Assembly (NCBI GenBank): GCA_947396885.1
Contig: OX377204.1
Span: 25,055,706 to 25,119,705, forward strand
Source of the DNA: Heligmosomoides polygyrus polygyrus
Lineage: Eukaryota > Nematoda > Chromadorea > Rhabditida > Heligmosomidae
Direction: 5' to 3'
Length of the DNA: 64,000 nt
Under the pieces are notes generated by a model. The model was not told the origin of the DNA and searched no databases. It saw only the letters and a program-made list of their open reading frames with translations. Shown here in pieces: positions 55,421 to 64,000 of this stretch. The translations under genes were made by a program, and so were the position numbers. The first letter of the stretch is position 1; each line of letters begins with the position of its first letter.

Positions 55421-57400
55421 TTTGATTGAAGGCAAAAAATCTAATTTCTGTTTTAAAAATACAAACACTAATTACACTTAATATCTATGGAGTTCTGCAA
55501 ATCAAATGTAGACCTCTTCTTCTGGACCTCCTCGTCACTTAATCTTCTTGCTGTGAAAAACAGAAACTCATCAAAATTTCCAGCCTTCCAGTGTAGTTCA
55601 GCATTTCCCCCAGAAAAGACAGCGGGAAGCAAAACATTATCACCTCTGGCAAACAACATGATGATGACGTCGAAAGTTGTCTTTCTGGATTAAACATTTC
55701 CGCTTTTCTTTTTTTCTACTTCTAGCGAAGTAATATATGTACAATGGTTTAATATCTCTAAATTTTGTGGCTTGTGACAGAACAGCAGATAATAAAGCTA
55801 GCAATTGCGGCTTGATCAATTGCAATGTGCAACCTTATTATGAGAGTAAAAGAAAAAGGGCTAATGAAAAATATGTATTAGCAGTGCCTATGAGGCAAAT
55901 TCTGCAACTCAAAGATGAACGAGGAACGCCAAAACAGAAGCATAATTGGAATCACCTTGACCACTTGTTGTTTACGTTCGAGTGACTTTTAGTCCCAAAT
56001 AGAGGACGCCGAGTTAACTGCCATACATAAAATCCGAAGGTCTGGAGAAGGCTACAAAGTCACACGTTATCATGGCATGGGCTTTTTTAACGCTCTCGGT
56101 TTTACACGGATCCTTTGTCACAGTGCAACGAGTCTTCCACTGTCAACCATAACGTGCAGATGAAAAAAGAATTACACTGTAGGCACTGTGAATTTGGGGA
56201 ACAGACCTGAGACAACAAAGCGTCGGCCATTTAAAGATGATCTGAAGATTTCTTCGGCAGGATTGTGTTGAAATCGCCTTTCTTTTAAGAAAGAAAGGCG
56301 ACTTCAATAGAATCATTGTGCTGGCTAAGAAAGGAAACAGTAGGTGTAACATAGCCGATGGAAAGGATTTTTCTAAAAGAGGTCCACAACAATCGACTAC
56401 TCTTGCCCAGGTTTTCTTGTGTAAAGCTGAAAGAAGAATTACAATTGAGCTACACACTGCTTTCCCTGACTATAGGGAATGCGTTTATTATTGTGAGACT
56501 GAGGCTGTTATCTACGCCGTGGTTAGACGGGATGGCCTTTCTCAGAACTTCAGAGTACTCAAAAGTAGTACTGGTGTACCGCGGCCAGGATTCCACCATT
56601 CTACGAGGTCATCCTATCAACTTCAGGAGAGGGTTCAAGGCTCGAATACCGCATCTCCGAAGATCTTCAGCGCCGTCTTCTTCATATGAAGTGACATTCG
56701 AACGAAGGTCGACGGCCAACAACCGCAATATTTATCAATAGAACGATACTTGGTTTCCTTGGCACTTTGAGAAGACATCCACAACATTGGATGCGGCTTC
56801 AAACGCTGATTGCAAACATTTCTTTAAAAAAACGCATTTTGGAACGGAATTGTGGACCATTTTAGATTGCCTTGCTGGCTCTCTTCCTGCGCTCAACGTC
56901 GTGTAATCACAGTGGTGTGCGACAAACTCCGTGCCTAAACTTTAAAGATTAATTTTTAATGAAAATTTTTTGGTAAATCTTTAAATTTTGTTGAAAATGC
57001 AGTTAACTGAAAACTGCTTATTGCATAGTAGTTCTTCTGAAATGCTTTATCAACCATATTCTCGTTAGATTGTTCCTGAGGACGTTTAAAGGATACTGAT
57101 TAGTTTTAAGATCAAACTGAGCACCTTACGAATAAATTCGATCGTATGCCAGTTTGAACTACAAAATTTCTTTAGAGAACTCATAATAAAATTTCGATTT
57201 GATCTTGATTAACAATGAAGTTCTTGAAAATTACAAATGGCTTGCCCTAAGCCGTGAATGCACTTAAATTGTGACTATTTTGGGAAACACAAAGACATGT
57301 TGCGCTTTTGTTGTAAAATGTGTTTCAATTTGCAGAAACTAGCAATTTTTCAGTGTGGTTCAGGAAGAGATTGCGCCATGCGTTCATCTATTTAGGTGCG
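55421..57400. other. Unassigned stretch with one perfect small hairpin
   Basis: A 12-bp perfect stem (TCGCCTTTCTTT, loop TAAG) lies within 56271-56304. Plus-strand frames of 123 and 127 codons overlap at 56318-56741, without motifs. No gene is called. Confidence 0.4.
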
Positions 57401-57415
57401 TATTTAATTCTGATG

Positions 57416-57726
57416 TGCGTGTGTAGCGCAGTGGGCGTGTGTAGCGCAGTCGGAGGAGGCGCGTCTGTCGCGTGCACCCGATACCAGGTTCCTGGTTCGG
57501 ATTTCCGGCCCAGGCCAACCAAGCCTTCCATCCCTCCGGGGTCGGTGAATTGGTACCATACTTGTCTGGGAAGGATAGAGCGCTGACGTGTTCATCGGCT
57601 GGCCACCGCAAGTCATTGTATGGCCAAATACGCATTCATGTCGCCTCCACGACATCCCGTAGAAGTAGAATCGCATCCCAGAAGGAACTGAGTAACGCCC
57701 TCCTTTATCCTTTATCCTTTATCCTT
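57416..57726 (+). mobile_element. SINE, youngest copy, with 15-bp TSD and duplicated head
   Basis: Identical flanks TATTTAATTCTGATG lie at 57401-57415 and 57727-57741. The first 18 bases of the head, including the A box, occur twice in tandem (57417-57434 and 57435-57452). The complete body follows, and the tail has three TCCTTTA units. The B-box region GGTTCGGATTTCC is intact. It should be transcribable by Pol III from the plus strand. Confidence 0.97.
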
Positions 57727-57741
57727 TATTTAATTCTGATG

Positions 57742-58033
57742 ATATCAAAAAATCTGCTTGCATGGGGTTACGCACTAAACAGAGGTAAAGCAGAATTTTT
57801 TAAGAAGCAGGCGTATTTTCATCACCTTCTAGCAAGCACTATCTGTTTTTGTGTTATACTAAAATTTGCTGTTTTCTTCTGCCCTTTGGAATGCGGTTGT
57901 GCAATTATATTTTATTAAACAATAAAAATCCCATACCCTTCGTCGTGTTCAGTTCGATTTTAAAGTTAAGAGAGAACAGCATTTTTCGATTTCAACTCAA
58001 TCCCTCTCCTAAATTTTCCGATATTCCCAATGA
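57742..58033. other. Unassigned stretch
   Basis: AT-rich; nothing is recognised. The last bases are the target of the RTE insertion. Confidence 0.5.
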
Positions 58034-59119
58034 ATGTCCATGATAGAAGGCCTTTGACCGCGTACCGCGTGAAGTGATATGGCACGCCTTGCGACATCAT
58101 GGAGTTCCCGAAGAGCTCATAGAGTGGGTGCGAATTCTCTACTCTTGTCCAAAGAGTCGAGTTCAAGCTGCAGCTGGAACCTCGATGGAGTTCCCCATCT
58201 CTGTTGGGGTGCACCAGGGTTCTGCGCTTTCCCCACTCCTCTTTGTTGTCGTCATGGATGTCATCACACGAGATCTTCAGAACCCCGTCCCTTGGACGTT
58301 GCTTTATGCTGATGACGTGATGCTCGCTAGCGAAGATAAAGATGAACTCGAGGGAGAGGTGCAAGCTTGGTGTGATCGCTTGGAGCGGTTTGGACTCAGA
58401 TTGAACGTGAAGAAGACCGAATATCTAACGACGGACGTTACTGAGTCCAGCTCCATCAAGGTTAACGGCATCGAGCTCCCACGCACTTCGGTCTTTAAGT
58501 ACCTGGGATCAGCAGTCACACCTGACGGCAAACTGATGATTGAAGTGAATTCACGCGTGAGTGCAGCTTGGTCCAGGTGGCGCTCGTTGACTGGGGTGCT
58601 CTGCGATAGGAAGATACCGGAGCGCTTGAAGTCGGAGATATACAGAGCAGTCGTCCAGCCGGTAGCGACGTACGGTGCTGAGTGTTGGCCTGCGACCAAA
58701 GAGGTTGAAAGGCGCCTCAGCGTCATGGAGACGAAGATGCTGCGCTGTACGGCTGGAGTCACGCGCCTGGACCGCATCCGAAACGATGTCATTCGGCAGA
58801 AGTTCGGTGTCGCGCTGATAGCCAACAAGATGTGCGAAGCTCGCTTACGATGGTACGGCCACGTTCTGCGTGGAGAAGAAGACAGCGTCCGCAAGATAGG
58901 CCTTAACTTCGAGGTAATAGGAAAGCGGCCTAGAGGGCGCCCGAAGCAGCGCTGGGCTGATACGTTACATACGGACTTGAAAGTAGCTGTTGTCCACCCC
59001 GATCTAGCGCTGGATCGGGAAAGGTGGCGTCATGACACCAGAATAGCGGACCCCGCTGCGATGCGGGACAAACGCTGAAGAAGAAGAAGAAGAAGAAGAA
59101 GAAGAAGATGTCCATGATA
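58034..59119 (+). mobile_element. RTE-type LINE insertion, 5'-truncated, with TSD
   Basis: The insertion 58046-59107 is flanked by identical ATGTCCATGATA (58034-58045 and 59108-59119). It starts inside the RT coding region and ends in a GAA repeat after the stop codon. Target duplication, 5' truncation and simple-repeat tail together show target-primed reverse transcription. Confidence 0.96.
58047..59078 (+). CDS. RTE reverse transcriptase, C-terminal part, uninterrupted
   Basis: The frame is open from the truncation point (KAFDRVPREV, RT motif A, whose Asp is present) through VGVHQGSALSPLLFVVVMD (motif B), TLLYADDVMLASE (motif C with both catalytic Asp), VFKYLGSAVTPDG (motif D/E region), the thumb, and the C-terminal GRPKQRWADTL and RERWRHDTR blocks that mark RTE-clade proteins, to a stop at 59076-59078. 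The N-terminal apurinic-type endonuclease and RT fingers were never copied; a stop codon lies directly upstream in the flank. The first internal start would be near 58074. About 344 codons are open with no frameshift, so this is a recent insertion, but the protein cannot be functional. The same terminal block recurs at 18391, 20690 and 61675. Confidence 0.96.
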   Translation, partial: KAFDRVPREVIWHALRHHGVPEELIEWVRILYSCPKSRVQAAAGTSMEFPISVGVHQGSALSPLLFVVVMDVITRDLQNPVPWTLLYADDVMLASEDKDELEGEVQAWCDRLERFGLRLNVKKTEYLTTDVTESSSIKVNGIELPRTSVFKYLGSAVTPDGKLMIEVNSRVSAAWSRWRSLTGVLCDRKIPERLKSEIYRAVVQPVATYGAECWPATKEVERRLSVMETKMLRCTAGVTRLDRIRNDVIRQKFGVALIANKMCEARLRWYGHVLRGEEDSVRKIGLNFEVIGKRPRGRPKQRWADTLHTDLKVAVVHPDLALDRERWRHDTRIADPAAMRDKR

Positions 59120-59489
59120 TGAGGGTTCTCAAGCAGGTTTAGGGATGGAGAAGGCGCTCAGCGCCCTTTGCACGGCTTCCATAAAAGTTTAAAGCGTTCT
59201 GTTTCATCCCATAGTCAGTTCTTTTAATCAAATGTTACTATTTTAAGAATTTCTTCTTGTTTTATGGTGATTTTTCCAGGAAATATTCCTTCATAAATTA
59301 CCATATTGAGAACGGCGAATTTGTACTAAAGATGGATCTCACAAGATCTTCTTAGATCCAATCCAAATTCCAGAAACCTGAAAATTCCGTTAAGTCGTGA
59401 TTTCACGGCAGACGTTGTTAAATCTTGAACCGTAAAATACACCCCTAGAAGGATAGCTGATGTAGGCTGGAAGCAGCGCTGGTGTTCAA
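59120..59489. other. Unassigned stretch
   Basis: Nothing is recognised. Confidence 0.5.
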
Positions 59490-59565
59490 GCAGCGGTGGC
59501 GCAGTGGATGGCGGAGCAGCGAATTGAGACGGTTTGTGGTTCGATTCTCCTACGGTGCTACATTT
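59490..59565 (+). repeat. tRNA-like SINE head
   Basis: The A box TGGCGCAGTGG (59497-59507) and a B-box-like GGTTCGATTCTCC (59538-59550) are well spaced. The acceptor stem does not pair. This is probably a tRNA-derived repeat. Confidence 0.5.
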
Positions 59566-60350
59566 CTGCTCCTACTGAAACAGAACCACCACAATCAGCC
59601 CAAAGAAGCTGTCCGTGTAAAATTGAAGCGAAAAAAGGGTTACCAGAAAGGAAACCGGATTCAAAGGTGTTAGCGTACTTTCACGGCTCCAAAGGTGGAA
59701 AGTTTTTTTTTTGCCTAAACCCAGCCTAAGAAGGCGAGTTGAAAATGGTCCACAACTCAGTTTCCAGGTGCCTCTAGCAGATATAGAACACGTATTTGGG
59801 AATGAGCGTTCGAGGCCGCATCTTGCCATGCTTCATCACACCTTAAAGTGCTACGGTGACCTGGTATGCTGAGATGAGGAATGCAGGGTTGAGAACACAG
59901 ATCGAGTCAAAGCGGATAGGAAAGAAAGGAATGGCGCTTAATGTTTACTGCCTGTAGCAGCGTCCAGCAGTCGAGTAGCTACTGAAAAGACTTGCCCACA
60001 GACACCGGGAAATCTTTAGGTAGCGAAAGTGCAGGGGTGATAACAAAGCCCAAGTGATAGATAATGCGCATTCCAAAACATTTAGGTCCAATTAGTTCAT
60101 ATCACTGCACAAAGCAGCTTGGTTAGATATCTGAATGTTTTGAGATCGGTACTGTGCACTTTTCCTATTAAAAATCCATAAGATCGCCTTGTATGTAGTT
60201 CCGGTCATCCAGACTGAAAATTTTTACATTTACTATTATTGATATGTGCGCGGTGTCTCTAATTTTTTTGAGGTATGGCATTCCCTAATCCGAAAGATTA
60301 TCAAGAATGTCGTCATCTTGAAATCGAAGCAAGAGCGTCTTTTCGTTTGT
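59566..60350. other. Unassigned stretch
   Basis: It may include the body of the repeat headed at 59490; nothing specific is recognised. Confidence 0.4.
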
Positions 60351-60357
60351 ATATCTT

Positions 60358-60568
60358 CCAAGAGAAAACCAGGACGTCCACCAACGCGTTGGTCGGACTT
60401 CTTCGTGAAAACCCTGAACGATCGATCTGACATTTTTCGTGTCCCTCGAGCGAGGAGGATCTATTGGGGCACTCTGGCACGCGACAGGAAGGAATGGAGA
60501 CGCTGCTGGCGCCCGCTCGAGCAAGTCGATGATCAACGGGACGACAAGTGATATAGGTGATACCGGTG
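60358..60568 (+). pseudogene. RTE-like LINE family 2, short 3' end
   Basis: An open frame encodes RKPGRPPTRWSDFFVKTL, RARRIYW, TLARDRKEWRRCWRPLEQ and VDDQRDD, then a stop and a GATATAGGTGATACCGG tail. Same family as 32855-33202. Flanks share only ATATCTT (60351-60357 and 60569-60575), a weak TSD candidate. Confidence 0.85.
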
Positions 60569-60575
60569 ATATCTT

Positions 60576-61674
60576 TCTGTCAATGTAACACTCTTCACCT
60601 TCTTTATGAAAGGTATACACTTTAAGCTAGCTGTGGGATTGCTTGACATATCATGCGGAATGAATTTTGCATTGGAATACTTGATTTGGAAGCTGTTCTA
60701 CCTATTTTGTGCTCTCATAAATAGCGTAGCGAACTCCCACTTTGTAGAAAGAAAGAAAAGAAGATTTTTTAAAAACCACAGAAATTCAGAACCTTTTCAA
60801 ATGATAAGCTTTTCTTTAGAGAAATATCTAGGTTTTCAAAAGATTTACCGCATAAGCAGATAAATTTCTAGATTCTTCATGCCGAAGGTTGAAAAATGTG
60901 ACACCTTTTTTTGAACAAATCTATGTAGTACCTAACTGAAAAACTAAGAGAGCTTCAAATATGTACACTCTAAAGCCGATCACCGACGTTTGAAACCCCT
61001 TCTTTGACATTCACTGATTAGAAGGATTCGGGCAATTAGTCAACGAAGACCCTCGTTTCGAAACATCTGAACTACCCGTCGTTAGTTCGATAGACTTTGC
61101 TGGTGATGTGGGCACTAGTAGCTGTCTTCTCGGTCCTCGTTTCTTCCTCCTATCCTAAGGTAACATCGTAAACCTAAAAATATGCAAGATTTATCAGCAA
61201 AACATTCTAAACATTTTATTAGGAGGGTACTATTTTTTATACTATAAATACGATGTTTCTTTCCAGTATTCAAATTTAAATAGGTTTTCATCTATTGACT
61301 CTCTCTCTTTCTGTAGGTTGTTTCTTTAAAATATTTGTCTTTTGCATTTGTGATAAAGTCTGAACTGTCTTAGGAGTTCATTTGTCTAATGGAATTAGCA
61401 ACAAATGCCGTAAGACCACCAATTAACCGCACGTCTCACTTTCTTCTTGATCATTATCACTATACTGTTGCTAATGGGTTAGCGATCGGTGCTCTTCAAC
61501 ATTCTTTTCGACAAATTAGTAAGAAATGCAGTGTGTTGAGACCTTAGCAGTTTCTAATTCTGGAGGTTAAGAGCAAGTTCTTGTGCTGATCACAACAGCT
61601 CTTGTAGCAACCGTGGAGTTGGATACTCTGTGCAGCGTTCAATTGCCATGAATCATAGCTGCAGGTTGCCACTA
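60576..61674. other. Unassigned AT-rich stretch
   Basis: Nothing is recognised. Confidence 0.5.
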
Positions 61675-61745
61675 ATTCTTCTTCTTCTTCTTCTTCTTCT
61701 TCAGCGTTTGTCCCGCTTCGTGGCAGGGTCCGCTATTCTGGTGTA
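61675..61745 (-). mobile_element. RTE LINE, extreme 3' end only
   Basis: The plus strand shows a run of TTC units, then CAGCGTTTGTCCCGCTTCGT and GGGTCCGCTATTCTGGTGT. This is the complement of the last roughly 45 bases plus GAA tail of the element at 58046-59107: a drastically 5'-truncated insertion. Confidence 0.9.
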
Positions 61746-61751
61746 GAATAT

Positions 61752-62395
61752 ATGGTAAGAAAGCGCATTTCATGTACTTTCAGAAAAGCTAGCGGAATTT
61801 TTGAATTTCGAAAAATTAGTCGAGTTATGAATATTTTTGTGAGATCACTCCGATGGCGACGGCGAAGAGTCGATCCGCGATTCAGTTCACGACTTGCAAA
61901 AATTGATCATATCTCGGCTATTTTTCCGAAAATCAGAAATCCCGCTCGCTCTTCAAAAAATAGAGCAAATATGCTTTCTAACCATTTAAGAACCGTTTTC
62001 CATGAAAGGGGTCTTCATGCGGGGCGGGGGGGGGGGTTCGATTTTCGGTACGTATTTTCGCGACATGGAGCCGAAATTGAACCTCCCCTGCCGCGCATGA
62101 AGACCGAATTTTTGGACATTAATTCTCACATAGCAAGAAAGGGCTCTTCCTCTAGTTTCTGAAAAGCTAGCGGGATTTTGAAACTTCGAAGAATTGGTCA
62201 AGTTATGAATATTTTTGTGAAGCCACTTCAATTTTTTTCGCTCAAAAATCGAACCAGCAGCCACGCGTAACGACTCCTTTTTTGGAAAAGATTTTTACAC
62301 TGTGAGAAAGAGCGTTTTATCTTCTTCTAGACAGGTTAAAAGAATTTTCAAAATACGTAAAACTTACCGAGTTATGAACCTTTTTGTGAACGTTT
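61752..62395. repeat. Three diverged local repeats around a G-rich foldback
   Basis: A roughly 95-base unit occurs near 61752-61850, 62130-62225 and 62300-62395, sharing AGAAAG, GAAAAGCTAGCGG (first two copies), then a GAGTTATGAATATTTTTGTGA-like block. Between copies 1 and 2 lies an inverted repeat, 62010-62048 with 62071-62105. No coding frame is credible. Confidence 0.7.
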
Positions 62396-63294
62396 AGTTT
62401 CATGCTCCGATGACGTTGGTGCAAAGTCGACCTGAGGTCGATTCATCCTGTTCGATCCAGAAAATCATGATTTTTTTTACTGTGCATTGATCATGACTTG
62501 GAAGTTTTTGTGGCAAAATTTTATTCGTATGGGTGGTCTGCTTCGGCTAAAAAATATTTTTTTTTCATGAAAAACGAGAATTTTGCTTACGATCCATCCT
62601 AATCATATCGTCATCGCAGTTCCGTCATCGCTGCGGAGAATCTTGTTTTTTTGCTGTATCATGTACAGAGCTGGGGTTTTTAGCTCCATTTTCGTTTTTT
62701 ATGACGTTTTCTTAGGATGGGAGAACATTATTTCCGAGAGAAGTTCATCGTCCATCCTTCCTTTTTCCGCTCCATAATCGATTCGAGGAACGCTTCAAAA
62801 AATTTATAAGGAAAGCACTTAAGTCGTCGTCAGAAAGTAATACTCAAATTTTTATATAACACAATTTCGGAGCACAATTTCAGATGCAAACGTCGCTACT
62901 TCAGACAGAAGAATGTTCCGTGTCCATGGTGTCCTGAAAAAAAAAACTCCATAAATTGAACAGTGATGATTGGAAACTGCTACCAGAAGATCTTTATTTT
63001 AAAGTGTCGAAAATAGCGTTCAAAATTTTAAAGAATTTTATTCTGTTTTGAAAACATTATTGATCAGGGAACTCGTTTCATTGTCCTCTTCAGTGCCGAA
63101 GCCGCATCTGAAAAGAAGAATCTATTAAAGAGTTCAAACTGCACAAGAAACCTTGAAAAAATCAAGAAATACAAGAAATAGAACAGTGGAAGAGAGAGGG
63201 AGGGGGTCGTACAAATTCCGCTTCAGAGGGGGGGGGGGTCGTAAATTTCCAGCAAAAATCGAACCCCACGCTTGACCCTGTCTACAATACGTCG
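62396..63294. other. Unassigned AT-rich stretch
   Basis: Nothing is recognised; a G run lies at 63228-63238. Confidence 0.5.
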
Positions 63295-63500
63295 CGGTTT
63301 CACTTTGCACGCGTGTTTGGCCTACACAATTACTTGCCAATTAACATGTTCGCGCTTTGTTTTCCACCGGCAAGTTTAGTAGCAATTCGTCACCCCAGAG
63401 TGGCGGTTGTCCTGGGCGTGAATTTAAACCAAGACCCTGTAATCAGATCACTCGATACCCATCGCCTCATTCAACCACGATACCATGCGTTCTTTTGTAT
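63295..63500 (-). mobile_element. SINE relic, old
   Basis: Plus-strand GCGTGTTTGGCCTACACAAT, AACATGTTCGCGCTTTG, CCGGCAAGTTTAGTAGCAATTC and CCTGGGCGTGAATTTAAACC follow the minus-strand family order. Confidence 0.65.
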
Positions 63501-64000
63501 AAAGGGCTGCCCTCAACGTTTGTCCTTACTACGTATTTATAGAGCCCATACCATGCTAATAATGCAGAGTTTTCCACGCCACAGTTAAGCCTTAGTTTAG
63601 CCTATTGGGTCACGCACATCAAAAAAGACTTGTTGCAACGCTAATTATAACTTCCACCTCGTTCAGGTACTTAATGTTGGCCTTCTCAGCGCATTCAACG
63701 ATCCGACTCTTACACCGGTGAGTTCGCGTTTCACTAATTTCTCTTCACGTTGCTCTCGAAGCATCGTGAAGACGCTATTCTGAGAGTCAGTCTTTGTTGC
63801 AGTTTATCGGATGGAGGCAAACTGCTGGTGCAGTTGGTGTCGCGTGGGACAGAGTTCAAAGTGAACGCATCCTACCAGAATATGATACGATGAAGTGAGT
63901 AGTGATGCATCGTTTAAGCAAATATACTATTCTTCCTAGTTCCTGCAGTTCTGGTGCCGTTAGAGTAAATGTCTGGTTGTAACTAAAGGGTTTGTGATTC
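63501..64000. other. Unassigned stretch to the window edge
   Basis: An AG-ended tract and short frames occur, with nothing that I can identify. Confidence 0.4.

Noticed and set aside
58304..58894. 196-codon minus-strand frame
   Set aside because: It is the antisense of the RTE reverse transcriptase frame, which has clear RT motifs.
59080..59107. GAA microsatellite as an independent feature
   Set aside because: It is the tail of the RTE insertion, bounded by the TSD.
1..64000. CRISPR array, operons, rRNA or telomere repeats
   Set aside because: The only regular array is the 145-bp satellite without spacers; no rRNA-like or TTAGGC-repeat sequence was seen.

Overview
The window looks like a gene-poor, transposon-rich stretch of a nematode nuclear genome, most likely a hookworm or related strongylid. 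That placement is an inference from the mobile elements: several mariner families (one close to the Hsmar1/bandit group), RTE-type LINEs, Penelope-like elements with a GIY-YIG nuclease, and one very abundant tRNA-derived SINE. There are no bacterial operons, CRISPR arrays, rRNA genes or convincing intact tRNA genes. No complete host gene could be identified. Only two short exon-like stretches (3946-4187 and 5706-5819) have splice-like borders that make them worth keeping.

Layout. Bases 1-1269 are the end of a GC-rich 145-bp satellite array. From 1270 to about 16 kb the sequence is mostly AT-rich intergenic DNA with many decayed SINE copies, a deleted mariner (4270-4962), a decayed Tc1/mariner-type element (10127-10845) and a dead Hsmar1-like mariner (12534 to about 13630). 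Bases 16.0-18.8 kb hold a small foldback element, a LINE scrap, a Penelope-like element made of two inverted copies each ending in a hammerhead-like motif, and an RTE fragment with a 13-bp target-site duplication (TSD). From 19 to 34 kb there are SINEs, a mariner derivative encoding only the DNA-binding half of a transposase (24705-25140), a 738-bp foldback element (26736-27473), a decayed CR1/Jockey-like LINE (about 30.8-31.7 kb), a second RTE-like family and a long-armed palindromic MITE (33271-33840).

Bases 34.9-36.5 kb carry a broken, strikingly AT-rich reverse transcriptase on the minus strand. From 36.6 to 41.3 kb there is a dense SINE cluster, and at 43.1-44.3 kb a dead mariner next to a near-perfect hairpin. 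From 46 to 55 kb come further SINE relatives and an hAT-like element (51991-54673) with a mariner nested inside it. From 57.4 kb on there is a young SINE with a 15-bp TSD, the most intact coding region of the window (an RTE reverse-transcriptase C-terminal part of 334 codons with a 12-bp TSD and a GAA tail), more RTE 3' ends, and a set of diverged local repeats.

Functional reading. Almost everything with recognisable function is selfish DNA. The SINE copies have a Pol III type head and a TCCTTTA-repeat tail, and several are flanked by perfect duplications, so they moved by target-primed reverse transcription, probably using the machinery of a LINE such as the RTE elements here. The DNA transposons are all non-autonomous or broken. 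Identities come from motif recognition by eye; no database search or alignment score supports them.
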